From contig NZ_VUJW01000003.1 of the NCBI RefSeq assembly GCF_008373765.1, positions 558,001-622,000 of the forward strand: a stretch of 64,000 nucleotides of DNA, in the 5' to 3' direction. Below the pieces are notes generated by a model. It was given only the letters and a program-made list of their open reading frames with translations. It was not told the DNA's origin and ran no database searches. The stretch is from Nocardioides antri. GTDB lineage: Bacteria; Actinomycetota; Actinomycetes; Propionibacteriales; Nocardioidaceae. Positions within the stretch are counted from its first letter, which is position 1; each line of letters starts with the position of its first letter. The position numbers were made by a program, and so were the translations under genes. Below, piece after piece: positions 9,536 to 19,022 of this stretch.

Positions 9536-10144
9536 ATGAACCCGTACGAGCGCTACCTGCTGCCGTGGATCATCGAGCACTCGTGCGCCATCGGCCCGAT
9601 CCAGAAGAAGCGGAAGGCGCTGGTCCCGCACGCACACGGTCGCGTTCTGGAGGTCGGGGTCGGCACCGGGCACAACATCCCCTTCTACGACCGCGACCGG
9701 ATCTCCGAGCTGATCGCGGTCGACCCGGCCGAGCACATGCACGGCCGGGCGCGGAAGCGTGCGGATGACGCCGGCATCGACGTCCGGGTGCTCGGCCTGT
9801 CGGCCGAGAGGATCCCGCTCGAGGACGACGCCGTCGACTCGATCGTCATGACGTTCACGCTCTGCACGATCCCCGACCCGACGGCAGCACTCGCCGAGAT
9901 GCGGCGCGTGCTCAAGCCCGGCGGTGAGCTGCTGTTCCTCGAGCACGGCCGGGCTCCGACCGCGGGCGTGCAGAAGTGGCAGCGCCGGCTCAACCCGATC
10001 CAGAACCGGATCGGCGGCGGCTGCAACCTCGACCGCGCGATCCCCGCCCTGGTCCGGCAGGACTTCACGATCAGCGACCTCGACGAGGGCTACCTGCCCG
10101 GGCCGAAGTTCACGAGCTACGTCTACTCCGGCACCGCGACCTGA
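9536..10144 (+). CDS. Class I SAM-dependent methyltransferase (METTL7-like)
   Basis: A 202-residue Rossmann methyltransferase. VLEVGVGTGHNIPFYD is motif I (SAM binding), ELIAVDPAEHM the acidic loop, SIVMTFTLCTIPDPTAALAE motif IV, and RRVLKPGGELLFLEHGR the post-motif characteristic of METTL7/UbiE relatives. It resembles thiol or lipid methyltransferases, but the substrate cannot be deduced. It converges on fba with a 3-base gap. Confidence 0.82.
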   Translation: MNPYERYLLPWIIEHSCAIGPIQKKRKALVPHAHGRVLEVGVGTGHNIPFYDRDRISELIAVDPAEHMHGRARKRADDAGIDVRVLGLSAERIPLEDDAVDSIVMTFTLCTIPDPTAALAEMRRVLKPGGELLFLEHGRAPTAGVQKWQRRLNPIQNRIGGGCNLDRAIPALVRQDFTISDLDEGYLPGPKFTSYVYSGTAT

Positions 10145-10147
10145 GGG

Positions 10148-11179
<1,032 letters not shown>

Positions 11180-11301
11180 GGCTGCGCTGCTCCTGCTCAC
11201 GGGTTCAGATCGGCGGTTCCACCCTAGACCTTGCCGGCGGGGCAACCGATCGCGGTCCCGATCCGCATCCATGGGCGAGCGACAGTGACCCGCGGCGCCT
11301 C

Positions 11302-11341
11302 AGGGATTCCGCCGTTCCGGCCCGCGCCCGGCGGAATCCCT
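11302..11341 (+). promoter_or_regulatory. Strong hairpin in the leader of the Septum_form genes
   Basis: A perfect 13-bp inverted repeat (AGGGATTCCGCCG and its complement) with a 14-base loop, ending 37 bases before ATG 11379 and followed by TTTACATTCC. It could be an operator, an mRNA-stabilising 5' hairpin or an attenuator; the sequence alone does not decide. Confidence 0.5.
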
Positions 11342-11378
11342 TTACATTCCGGGAGACAACCGACCCGGGAGAAGAACC

Positions 11379-12125
11379 ATGAAGCTGCGACTCGGCACCG
11401 CCGTCGTACTGGCCGCCCTCACCTCGCTGACCAGCCTGACCGCGGCGAGCCCTGCCCGGGCCGGCGTCGACACCTCACCTCCGGCGGTCGGGAGCTGCCA
11501 CGACCTCACCAAACGGGAGGCGTGGGCCAACTCCGAGCCCGACCCGAGGGTGCCGTGCACCGCGCGCCACACGACCGTGACGGTGAAGAACATCCAGCTC
11601 GCCGAGGCTCCCAACTGGCGGGACTTCGAGGCCCTGGGTCGACGGATGTTCGTGCCGTGCTGGCGCAGCGTCGATGCCTACCTCGACGGCAGCGTGGCGG
11701 CGCGGGTGCGGTCCGCCTACACGATCTACTGGTTCATCCCCACGAAGGTGCAGCGCGACGCCGGCGCGAAGTGGATCCGCTGCGACCTCGGCCTACCGAA
11801 CGGCGACCGGCTCAAGAACCTCCCGACCGACGGACGACCGGCGCTCGGCGACCTCCCGCATCCGGACGGGATCGCGAAGTGCCGGCTGGGACGGGCCGCG
11901 AGCTACGAGAGCGTGGTCTGCTCCCACCGGCACGCGTTCCGGGCGACCCACCACGTCCGGCACGCGGCGGACCGGTATCCCGGCGCGCGGACGATGCGGC
12001 GCTGGACCATCCGGAAGTGCCGGGCGCGGCTCAACACCGCGTTCTACTACGAGTACCCGCAGAACAGGCTGGCCTGGCGCGCCGGGCACCGCTTCGCGGT
12101 CTGCCTGAAGGAGACGCGCGCCTGA
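11379..12125 (+). CDS. Secreted Septum_form-like protein, first of tandem pair
   Basis: 248 residues with a Sec signal (MKLRLGTAVVLAALTSLTSL...ASPARA). The mature part has eight cysteines in an order shared with the next gene: GSCHDLT, VPCTARH, VPCWRS, IRCDLG, AKCRLG, VVCSHRH, RKCRAR and AVCLKE. The CxDLT start and the CxxxH(T/N)xxTV segment resemble the Septum_form (PF13845) domain of actinobacterial exported proteins; its biochemical role is not established. It starts at ATG 11379 after GGGAGAAGAA. It is translationally coupled to its paralogue (TGATG). Confidence 0.65.
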   Translation: MKLRLGTAVVLAALTSLTSLTAASPARAGVDTSPPAVGSCHDLTKREAWANSEPDPRVPCTARHTTVTVKNIQLAEAPNWRDFEALGRRMFVPCWRSVDAYLDGSVAARVRSAYTIYWFIPTKVQRDAGAKWIRCDLGLPNGDRLKNLPTDGRPALGDLPHPDGIAKCRLGRAASYESVVCSHRHAFRATHHVRHAADRYPGARTMRRWTIRKCRARLNTAFYYEYPQNRLAWRAGHRFAVCLKETRA

Positions 12126-12871
12126 TGACGCTGCGACTGGGCGCCGGCGTACTGCTGGTCGCCCTCACCGCGCTGACCACCCTGACCGCCGCGAGCCCTG
12201 CCCGGGCAGGGGTCGACATCACGCCGCCCGAGGTCGGCAGCTGTCACGATCTGACGTACGACGAGTTCCTCGCCCAGACCGAGCCCGAGCCCGCCGTCGC
12301 GTGCTCGGACTGGCACAACGCGGTGACGGTCGGCGTGGTCGAGTTCGACACCGCGCCCGACTGGAGTGACGCCGGCGCGGTCTTCAAGGAGGCCACCACG
12401 CCGTGCCTCACGGCGATGGTCGACGGTCTCGGCGGCACCGCGCGCACGGTCAGCCGGTCCGCTTTCGTGCTGACGACGTACGCGCCCACCGAGGCGCAAC
12501 GGAACGCAGGTGCCGCGTGGATCCGGTGTGACGTCGTCCTCCACGCCGCGGACGAGCTGCTCAAGCTCTCGCCCCGCGGCCTGCCGGTGCTCGCGTCGCT
12601 GCCGCTGGAGGACAAGTTCGCGCGGTGCCGACAGCATCGTCGCCTCGACTACGTCCTCAACAACTGCCTGCGCTATCACCACTGGCGGGCGACCGAGTCG
12701 ATCCGCATCAGCACCGACGGCTGGCCCGGCTACAACGCTGCCCGCCGGATCGCGCTCCGCAAGTGCCGCGGACGGATGCCGGACGAGTTCCTCTTCGAGT
12801 GGCCGCGCTCACGCCAGAGCTGGCGAGCCGGCTTCCGCGACGCGATCTGCTTCGCGAAGACTCGATCCTGA
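12125..12871 (+). CDS. Secreted Septum_form-like protein, second of tandem pair
   Basis: Exactly the same length (248 residues) as the gene before it, with near-identical signal peptide layout (TLRLGAGVLLVALTALTTL...ASPARAGVD) and all eight cysteines at corresponding places. The core sequence has diverged strongly, so this is an old tandem duplication. The start ATG overlaps the previous stop by one base, so the two proteins are probably made in step. A hairpin follows the stop directly. Function unknown. Confidence 0.65.
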   Translation: MTLRLGAGVLLVALTALTTLTAASPARAGVDITPPEVGSCHDLTYDEFLAQTEPEPAVACSDWHNAVTVGVVEFDTAPDWSDAGAVFKEATTPCLTAMVDGLGGTARTVSRSAFVLTTYAPTEAQRNAGAAWIRCDVVLHAADELLKLSPRGLPVLASLPLEDKFARCRQHRRLDYVLNNCLRYHHWRATESIRISTDGWPGYNAARRIALRKCRGRMPDEFLFEWPRSRQSWRAGFRDAICFAKTRS

Positions 12872-12889
12872 GCGGGTCACCTGACCCGC
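12872..12889 (+). terminator. Stem-loop after the Septum_form pair
   Basis: A perfect 8-bp inverted repeat (GCGGGTCA/TGACCCGC, two-base loop) starts on the base after the stop codon. There is no T-run, so it is either a U-tract-independent terminator of the kind common in high-GC genomes or a 3' stabiliser. Confidence 0.5.
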
Positions 12890-12970
12890 AACCCGTAACC
12901 TCCGCTGGCAGCAACACGTTTCACCGTAGTGCGGAGGCGCACGCGGGCTGCCTCCGTGAAGGAGGCCCCC

Positions 12971-14719
12971 ATGCGTCGTGCTCTCGTCGTCCTTCTCGGT
13001 CTCTTCGCCCTGGTCCTGGCCGCGCCGCCAGCCGGGGCGCACGAGGAGCGGGACTCGGAGTTCCCGCCCGGCAACGGCACGACGCCGGCCCACCGCCCGC
13101 TGCGCCAGGCGGCCGACGTCATCGTGGTCTGCGCGCCCAGCTCGCGTGACCGGATCCGCAGGATCCGCGACGACAGACTCCGCCGGCGCAACCTCTGGCT
13201 CCTCGACCGCTGCGACCACCGCAACCTGCAGGCCGCGGTCGACGCGGTCGAGGTCCAGAAGACCAACATCTACGTCCTGCCCGGCGTCTACCGGGAGCGG
13301 CCCTCGTGGAACGCCGCCTGCATCGAGGGGTACGACGGCGGCGTCGTCAGCTACGAGCTGTCCCACTCGTGCGGCGAGGTCGTCAACCTGGTCACGATCG
13401 CCGGCGACGACCCCGAGGACGAGGACATCGTCTGCGACAGCGCGGTCTGTGATCTCCAGATCAAGGGCACCGGTCCCTCCCCCGCGGCGGTCGTGTTCCG
13501 GGGCGGGTTCCGCGCCGACGGCGACTGGGTCAAGCACAACGGCATCAAGGCCGACCGCGCCGACGGGTTCTACCTCGGCAACATGACCCTCGAGCTGTTC
13601 CGCGAGAACGCCGTGTACGTCCACGAGACCGACGGCTACCAGGTCAACCGGGTCGTCACCCGCTACAACGACCTGTACGGCGTCCTCACCTTCACCTCGG
13701 ACCACGGGCTCATCCGGAACTGCGAGGCCCACCACAACGGCGACTCCGGCATCTACCCCGGCAGCGCCGCCGACGTGAACGCGACCAGCAAGAAGACCGG
13801 CCCGCTCACCCGCTGGGCGGTGGAGGTGCGCAACTGCAACATGCACCACAACGCGCTCGGGTTCTCCGGCACCGCCGGCAACTCGGTCTACGTGCACCAC
13901 AACCGCATCCACCACAACGGCACCGGGTTCGTCGTCGAGTCGATCCTCGCCGGGCACCCCGGCATGCCCCAGGACCACGGCTGGTTCTCGCACAACTTGA
14001 TCTACAACAACAACGTCAACTACTACGGCAACGTCGACGGCGACGACGCGCCCTGCCAGCAGGAGCGACCGGCGGACCGCGGTCACGAGCGCGGCGTCGT
14101 CTGTCCGGCGTTCCCGCTGCCGGTCGGCACCGGCGGGATGATGGTCGGCAACCACAACTACGTCGACCAGAACGAGGTGTGGGGCAACTACCGCCAGGGC
14201 TTCATGTTGTTCTGGGTGCCGCCGGCCCTGCTGCGCGGCGACTACGACCCGCTGCACCAGACCGACAACTCCAACCACAACTACTTCACCCGCAACCGGA
14301 TGGGCATCACGCCCGGCGGCAAGGCCAGCCCCAACGGGCTCGACTTCTGGTGGGACGATGCCGGCGTCGGCAACTGCTGGCAGGACAACGTGGCGCCGCC
14401 GGGCGCCGAGATCAGCCACAACGCGACGCTGGGCCACCTCCCCGACTGCGACAACCCGTCGCTGCTCCCGATCAGCAACGTGGTGAAGACGACGACGCTG
14501 GTCCCGTGTGCGGCGTACGACCGCTACTCCAACCCGAGCCCGGCGGGCTGCAACTGGATCGTCACGCCGCCGAAGCCGACCGCGGAGAGCATCGCCGCCG
14601 CGTCGGCCGGCGCTGACCAGCGCCCGGAGAGCCCTGCCGTGCCGCTGATGGTCGTCGCCGCCGGCCTGGTCGGAGCAGCCGCGCTGCGCCTGGGAGCACA
14701 CCGGGCCCGCGCGCGATGA
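12971..14719 (+). CDS. Surface-anchored right-handed parallel beta-helix protein
   Basis: 582 residues: Sec signal (MRRALVVLLGLFALVLAAPPAGA), then a beta-helix with Asn/His-rich rungs (NGIKADRADGFYLGNMTLEL, VEVRNCNMHHNALGF, VYVHHNRIHHNGTGF, HNLIYNNNVNYYGN, GNHNYVDQNEVWGNYRQGF). This is typical of Beta_helix/NosD-CASH-type domains in polysaccharide-active or surface proteins. A C-terminal segment PLMVVAAGLVGAAALRLG followed by Arg-rich residues forms a membrane anchor. GGAGG six bases before ATG 12971 fixes the start; the frame extends to 12929. No catalytic residues can be named with confidence. It overlaps the next gene by ATGA. Confidence 0.75.
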   Translation: MRRALVVLLGLFALVLAAPPAGAHEERDSEFPPGNGTTPAHRPLRQAADVIVVCAPSSRDRIRRIRDDRLRRRNLWLLDRCDHRNLQAAVDAVEVQKTNIYVLPGVYRERPSWNAACIEGYDGGVVSYELSHSCGEVVNLVTIAGDDPEDEDIVCDSAVCDLQIKGTGPSPAAVVFRGGFRADGDWVKHNGIKADRADGFYLGNMTLELFRENAVYVHETDGYQVNRVVTRYNDLYGVLTFTSDHGLIRNCEAHHNGDSGIYPGSAADVNATSKKTGPLTRWAVEVRNCNMHHNALGFSGTAGNSVYVHHNRIHHNGTGFVVESILAGHPGMPQDHGWFSHNLIYNNNVNYYGNVDGDDAPCQQERPADRGHERGVVCPAFPLPVGTGGMMVGNHNYVDQNEVWGNYRQGFMLFWVPPALLRGDYDPLHQTDNSNHNYFTRNRMGITPGGKASPNGLDFWWDDAGVGNCWQDNVAPPGAEISHNATLGHLPDCDNPSLLPISNVVKTTTLVPCAAYDRYSNPSPAGCNWIVTPPKPTAESIAAASAGADQRPESPAVPLMVVAAGLVGAAALRLGAHRARAR

Positions 14720-15258
14720 ACCTCCGCCGCGCGCCGGTCGCGGTCGCGGCCCTGGCCGTCCCGGTGGCAGCCTGGGCGCTGCTGCCCTTCACGGTGAGCC
14801 TCGGCCAGGACGTCGACCCGGCGCTGCCGGTGGACGCCGGCCTGCTCGTGCCCGAGTACGGCGACGCGGGGACCTACGCGCTCGACTACCGGCACCACGA
14901 CGAGGTGACCCTCACCGTCCCGGTCCACAACCGAGGACCCCTGCCGCTGCGGATCACCGAGGCGGACCTCGCCGAGGAGGAGCTCCCCCTGCTGGTCCAG
15001 GTCGGCGACAACCTGCCGCTGAAGGTGAGCCCCTGGGGCGAGACCGACCTGACGCTCACGCTGCGGTTCGACAACTGCCGCTACTACCACGAGCGCTCGG
15101 CGGAGACTTGGGACCAGGTCGAGGTCATCGGCTCCGTCCTGGGGCGTGACTTCGAGGAGACGGTGACGCTCGGCCGGCCGATCGTCCTCCACGGCCAGGT
15201 CATCAACGACTGCCCCGACCGCACCCTGCGCCGCGGCGACGACGTCCGCCCGCGCTGA
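14716..15258 (+). CDS. Exported or membrane-anchored hypothetical protein coupled to the beta-helix gene
   Basis: 180 residues with an N-terminal signal/anchor helix (APVAVAALAVPVAAWALLPF). The rest is a beta-rich domain (DEVTLTVPVHNRGPLPLRIT, GETDLTLTLRFDNCRYY), reminiscent of an Ig-like or CARDB-like fold. Two cysteines (FDNC, INDC) may pair. ATG 14716 overlaps the stop of the beta-helix gene by four bases, so the two products probably act together at the cell surface. No family recognised. Confidence 0.6.
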   Translation: MNLRRAPVAVAALAVPVAAWALLPFTVSLGQDVDPALPVDAGLLVPEYGDAGTYALDYRHHDEVTLTVPVHNRGPLPLRITEADLAEEELPLLVQVGDNLPLKVSPWGETDLTLTLRFDNCRYYHERSAETWDQVEVIGSVLGRDFEETVTLGRPIVLHGQVINDCPDRTLRRGDDVRPR

Positions 15259-15266
15259 GCGGTCGC

Positions 15267-15962
15267 TCAGCCCCGCCAGGCGGACTCGTCGCTGAGGTCG
15301 GCGTGCGCCCGCACCCACCCGTGCATCGCGATCGCCGCAGCGGCCGAGGCGTTGATCGAGCGGGTCGAGCCGAACTGGGCGATCGAGAACGTCCCGTCGC
15401 AGGCTTCGCGCGCCGCCGCCGACAGGCCGGGCCCCTCCTGACCGAAGAGGAAGCAGACCCGCTCCGGGATCTCCATCCTCTCCAGGTGCGCGGAGCCGGG
15501 GAGGTTGTCGATGCCGAGCAGAGGAACAGGGCCCCCGTCCGCAGCACCCTCGGGTCCGGCGAGGTAGTCGTGCAGGTCCGCGACCGTCGGGTGGTGCCGC
15601 ACGTGCTGGTAGCGGTCGGTCACCATCGCCCCGCGCCGGTTCCACCGCCGGTTGCCGACGATGTGGACCTCGCGCGCGAGGAACGCGTTGGCCGACCGGA
15701 CGATCGTCCCGATGTTGAAGTCGTGCTGCCAGTTCTCGATCGCCACGTGGAAGGAGTGCCGGCGGGTGTCGAGGTCGGCGACGATCGCCTCGACGGTCCA
15801 GTACCGGTACCGGTCGACGACGTTGCGGCGGTCGCCCTCGGCGAGCAGGCGGGCGTCGTACTGCTCACCCTCGGGCCACGGTCCCTCCCAAGGCCCCACG
15901 CCGATCTCGGCCGGACCGTGCGGCATGGGGTCGTACGGCGCTCGCGGCTCCTCCTCCGACAC
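15267..15962 (-). CDS. TrmH/SpoU-family RNA 2'-O-methyltransferase
   Basis: 231 residues. Knotted SPOUT fold motifs are visible: NIGTIVRSANAFLAREVHIV (motif 1 with catalytic Arg), RVCFLFGQEGPGLS (motif 2) and IAQFGSTRSINASAAAAIAM (motif 3, a variant of SLNVS). An N-terminal extension rich in Pro, Glu and Trp precedes the domain. RNA target (tRNA or rRNA) unknown. It starts at GTG 15962 and converges on the 14716 gene. Confidence 0.85.
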   Translation of the reverse strand: MSEEEPRAPYDPMPHGPAEIGVGPWEGPWPEGEQYDARLLAEGDRRNVVDRYRYWTVEAIVADLDTRRHSFHVAIENWQHDFNIGTIVRSANAFLAREVHIVGNRRWNRRGAMVTDRYQHVRHHPTVADLHDYLAGPEGAADGGPVPLLGIDNLPGSAHLERMEIPERVCFLFGQEGPGLSAAAREACDGTFSIAQFGSTRSINASAAAAIAMHGWVRAHADLSDESAWRG

Positions 15963-16038
15963 GGCCGTGACCCTACGTGCTCCGGCGGGTCATCGCGATC
16001 GCGACCGGACATGTGGGACCGGCAGGTACGGTGATCCC

Positions 16039-16794
16039 GTGACAGGGTGGGCCCTCCCGGCGATCGAGCCGATGCTCCTCGGCATGAAGTGGATGGAGCC
16101 CGAGTGGCTGCTCGACCAGTTCGGTGCGGAGCTCTTCTGGTTGAGCCTGGTCATCATCTTCGTCGAGTGTGGTCTCTTCTTCCCGTTCCTCCCCGGTGAC
16201 ACCCTGCTGTTCGCGCTCGGCATCTTCATCGCCGGCGAGAGCATCGACATCTTCCCGGGCCCGCCGATCCTCGAGCTCGCCATCGCGCTCGGGCTGCTCA
16301 CCGTCGGAGCGTTCCTCGGCAACATCGCCGGCTACGAGATCGGCCGCGCGATCGGCCCACCGCTCTACGAGCGCGACGGCCGGTTCCTGAAGCGGAAGTA
16401 CTTCGACCAGACCCGCGAGTTCTTCGACAAGCACGGCAACAAGGCCCTCGTCATCGGCCGCTTCGTGCCGTTCGTCCGGACCTACGTCACGGTCGTCGCG
16501 GGCGTCACCCGGATGGACCGTGGGCGCTTCTTCAAGTGGAGCGCGATCGGGGCCGTCCTCTGGGTCGCCTCGATCCTGCTGCTGGGCTACTTCCTCGGCA
16601 CGGTGCCCAAGGTCGGGCCGTTCCTCTCCGACAACATCGACTACGCGATCCTGGTGATCCTCGCGTTCTCGGCCGTCCCGATCGCCTACGAGTGGTGGCG
16701 CCACCGCCGCACCTCCGCCAAGTCGGCGGAGGACAACGACGGTGACGGCCACCCGGACCGCGACATCCTCGGGCTGGACGCGACCCGCGACTAG
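16039..16794 (+). CDS. DedA-family membrane protein
   Basis: 251 residues with about five hydrophobic segments and DedA/SNARE-associated signatures: FFPFLPGDTLLFALG (re-entrant loop), GAFLGNIAGYEIGRAIG, FDKHGNKALVIGRFVPFVRTYVTVVAG and FFKWSAIGAVLW. DedA proteins are proposed lipid scramblases or undecaprenyl-phosphate recyclers. The acidic tail (SAKSAEDNDGDGHPDRD) is probably cytoplasmic. GTG 16039 is chosen because the open frame upstream lies antisense to the TrmH gene. Its stop shares a CTAG with the convergent next gene. Confidence 0.88.
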   Translation: MTGWALPAIEPMLLGMKWMEPEWLLDQFGAELFWLSLVIIFVECGLFFPFLPGDTLLFALGIFIAGESIDIFPGPPILELAIALGLLTVGAFLGNIAGYEIGRAIGPPLYERDGRFLKRKYFDQTREFFDKHGNKALVIGRFVPFVRTYVTVVAGVTRMDRGRFFKWSAIGAVLWVASILLLGYFLGTVPKVGPFLSDNIDYAILVILAFSAVPIAYEWWRHRRTSAKSAEDNDGDGHPDRDILGLDATRD

Positions 16795-18359
16795 CCCGCC
16801 GGCAGCGTGAAGGTCGAGCTGAACGCCGACCACGCGCTGTTGCCGACCGCGTTGGTCGCCTGCACCCGGCAGTGGTACGTCTTGCCCGGGCTCAGCAGAC
16901 CCACGGTGATCGGTGACGCGGTCCCGGTCTTCGCCCGGGTCGTGCCACCGTTGGTTGACACGCACTGACTCGTGTACGACGTGATCGCGCTGCCGTTGTC
17001 GGCCGGAGCCGGGAACGACACTCGTGCCGTCGTCGAGGTCAGCGCCTGCGCGGTGACGCCCGTCGGGCGCGACGGGACGGCGGCCGGCGTCGTCACGTCG
17101 GCGGTGTACGGCGAGTAGCTGCCGCTGCCGACCGCGTTGGTCGCACGGACCCGGCACCGGTAGGTCGTCGCCGGCGACAGCGTGGTGAGCGTGATCGGGG
17201 ACGACGTACCGTCCTTGACCCTGGTCAGCGCGCCGTCGGGCGAGAAGCACTGGGCACGGTAGGACGTGATCGCGCTGCCGCCGTTGTTGGCCGGCGGGTT
17301 GAACCCGACCCGGACGCTCTTCGACGACAGGACCGTGGCCGACACGTTCGTCGGGACGCCGGGCGCGGTCGTCGCCGCCGGCGTGCTGAAGTTCCCCGAC
17401 CTGGTCGACCAGCTGCCCGACCCGACGTTGTTGGTGGCACGCACGTCACAGGCGTAGGTCTTGCTCGGGCTCAGTCCGGTGACGCTGATCGGGCTGGCGT
17501 TGCCGGTCGACGTCTGGGTGACACCGCCGTCCGGGCTCTCGCACCGGGCGGTGTAGCCCGTGACGGCCGAGCCTCCGTTGTCGGCGGGCGGGTTGAAGGA
17601 CACCTGGGCCGAGGTCGGCGACGTCGCGTTCGCGGACACGTTCGTCGGCGCTCCGGGCGCCGTCACCGGCGCCGGGCCCGTGTAGAAGGGGACGTTCAGG
17701 TTGAGCGTCGGTCCCGAGTTGCCGTCGGCGACACTGAGCTCGGTCGTCAGCTGCGCGCCGAACTGCTGCGAGGTGGCCTTGATCGGCACCAGGAACTCCC
17801 ACGCGGAGCCGTTGTTGCCGTTGACCGACGGCAGCGGCCAGCCGCCGCCCCAGCCGCTCACCGAGTTGGAGTAGTAGCCGTTGGCAGAGATGTTCTGCCA
17901 CTGCGGGCACTCGCCCGTGTGGGTCACCTGGCGCTGGGCCTGGCCCGGCGGGGTGTAGTAGCACTTGATGGCCTGCGTCCGGTCGAACTCCACCCCGGCC
18001 GGCAGCACGAACCGCGGGTAGATGATCGGCGTGCTGCAGTGCGAGCCGACCCGCATGGCGTAGGTGTCGAGGTACGTCGTCTCACCCACGACCGGGGTGA
18101 TCGGGTTCGACTGCTGGTCGCCCCAGTAGGAGACGAAGGCCCCGATGCCGAACTCCTGGTAGGGGTTGCCCCAGATGATCGACGGGCAGTTGGTGATCGT
18201 GGTGTAGCGGGTGGGCCCGGAGTTCCACTTCGCTGCCGCCGACGCCGGCGGGGCGGTGAAGCCGACCACCGCGGCCACGACGGCCGCGACGAGCAGCACG
18301 GGGCTCAGGCGTCGGACCAGTCGGCGCTTCGGTGACGGGCGGACAAGTATCTCGGACAT
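16791..18359 (-). CDS. Secreted protein: unique N-domain plus three Cys-paired fibronectin-III repeats
   Basis: 522 residues. A long signal peptide (RRLVRRLSPVLLVAAVVAAV...ASA) is followed by a roughly 190-residue domain with four cysteines (TNCPS, GSHCS, KCYYTPPG, GECPQWQ). Three FnIII repeats then begin at APTNVSANAT, VPTNVSATVL and PTGVTAQALT. Each repeat has one Cys before S(P/T)(D/N)G and one in YxCxV(R/Q)ATN, implying a disulfide per repeat. GGAG eight bases before ATG 18359 marks the start. A second paralogue lies 1.3 kb away. The N-domain is not one I recognise; surface adhesion or polysaccharide binding is a guess. Confidence 0.72.
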   Translation of the reverse strand: MSEILVRPSPKRRLVRRLSPVLLVAAVVAAVVGFTAPPASAAAKWNSGPTRYTTITNCPSIIWGNPYQEFGIGAFVSYWGDQQSNPITPVVGETTYLDTYAMRVGSHCSTPIIYPRFVLPAGVEFDRTQAIKCYYTPPGQAQRQVTHTGECPQWQNISANGYYSNSVSGWGGGWPLPSVNGNNGSAWEFLVPIKATSQQFGAQLTTELSVADGNSGPTLNLNVPFYTGPAPVTAPGAPTNVSANATSPTSAQVSFNPPADNGGSAVTGYTARCESPDGGVTQTSTGNASPISVTGLSPSKTYACDVRATNNVGSGSWSTRSGNFSTPAATTAPGVPTNVSATVLSSKSVRVGFNPPANNGGSAITSYRAQCFSPDGALTRVKDGTSSPITLTTLSPATTYRCRVRATNAVGSGSYSPYTADVTTPAAVPSRPTGVTAQALTSTTARVSFPAPADNGSAITSYTSQCVSTNGGTTRAKTGTASPITVGLLSPGKTYHCRVQATNAVGNSAWSAFSSTFTLPAG

Positions 18360-18440
18360 CGTGGGTTCTCCAGGTGGGATGGACTGCGGTGCACAGCCAA
18401 TCCCCTGGGAGGCCGGCGCGACGCCTCGACAGGGATTCAA

Positions 18441-18456
18441 TCGTTCCTGAGAACGA
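18441..18456. promoter_or_regulatory. Inverted repeat upstream of the FnIII gene
   Basis: TCGTTC-CTGA-GAACGA, a perfect 6+6 inverted repeat in the 103-base gap between pyrE and the downstream FnIII gene, about 82 bases before that start. It could be an operator or part of a pyrE terminator. Short enough to be chance. Confidence 0.3.
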
Positions 18457-18462
18457 TGTTGT

Positions 18463-19002
18463 TCATCCCTGGGAACGTACGGCGTCCAGCTCGGCCTTGG
18501 TCAGGACGGCCCGCACCTCGAGGCCCACGTCCGCCAGCGGGTTGACGCCCTCCGGGCTGCGGTCGATCGCGCAGACCACGGTGTCGACGATCGCGCCACT
18601 CTCGCGCAGCGCGTTCGTCGCGTCGCGCACAGCGCCGCCGGTCGTGATCACGTCCTCGATGAGCGTGACCCGCCTGCCGTCGTACGGCGGGCCCTCGGCG
18701 AGCTTGCAGGTGCCGTACTTCTTCGCCTCCTTGCGCACGAACAGCGCCGGGGTGCCGAGCATGCCGCTGAGCGCGGTCGCGATCGGGATGCCGCCCATCT
18801 CCAGGCCCCCGAGCAGCTCGGTGTCCGCCGGGAGCAGCTGCGCCATCTCCCGGACCACGCGGGCGAGCAGCAGGGGGTCGGCCTCGAAGAGGTACTTGTC
18901 GAAGTACTCGTTGCTCACCTGGCCCGAGCGGAGCGTGAACTCCCCGCTGAGGCGGCAGGTGGCGTCGATGTCGGCTGCGAGCTCGGGATCGGTCGTGGTC
19001 AC
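18463..19002 (-). CDS. pyrE: Orotate phosphoribosyltransferase
   Basis: Attaches phosphoribose from PRPP to orotate in pyrimidine synthesis. 179 residues: CRLSGEFTLRSGQVSNEYFDKY (OPRTase N-terminal signature), GLEMGGIPIATALSG, FVRKEAKKYGT and the PRPP motif RRVTLIEDVITTGGAVRDA. GTG 19002 is preferred because the longer frame would overlap the lipoprotein gene. It lies 20 bases after that gene's stop, so it may be co-transcribed with it. Confidence 0.92.
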   Translation of the reverse strand: MTTTDPELAADIDATCRLSGEFTLRSGQVSNEYFDKYLFEADPLLLARVVREMAQLLPADTELLGGLEMGGIPIATALSGMLGTPALFVRKEAKKYGTCKLAEGPPYDGRRVTLIEDVITTGGAVRDATNALRESGAIVDTVVCAIDRSPEGVNPLADVGLEVRAVLTKAELDAVRSQG

Positions 19003-19022
19003 GGGCTGAAGGTTAACCGCCG

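Noticed and set aside
18461-18476. GTTC...GAAC inverted repeat resembling the 21609 palindrome (shared TCATCCCTGGG)
   Set aside because: It lies within the last codons of pyrE, so a common operator for the two FnIII genes is not supported.
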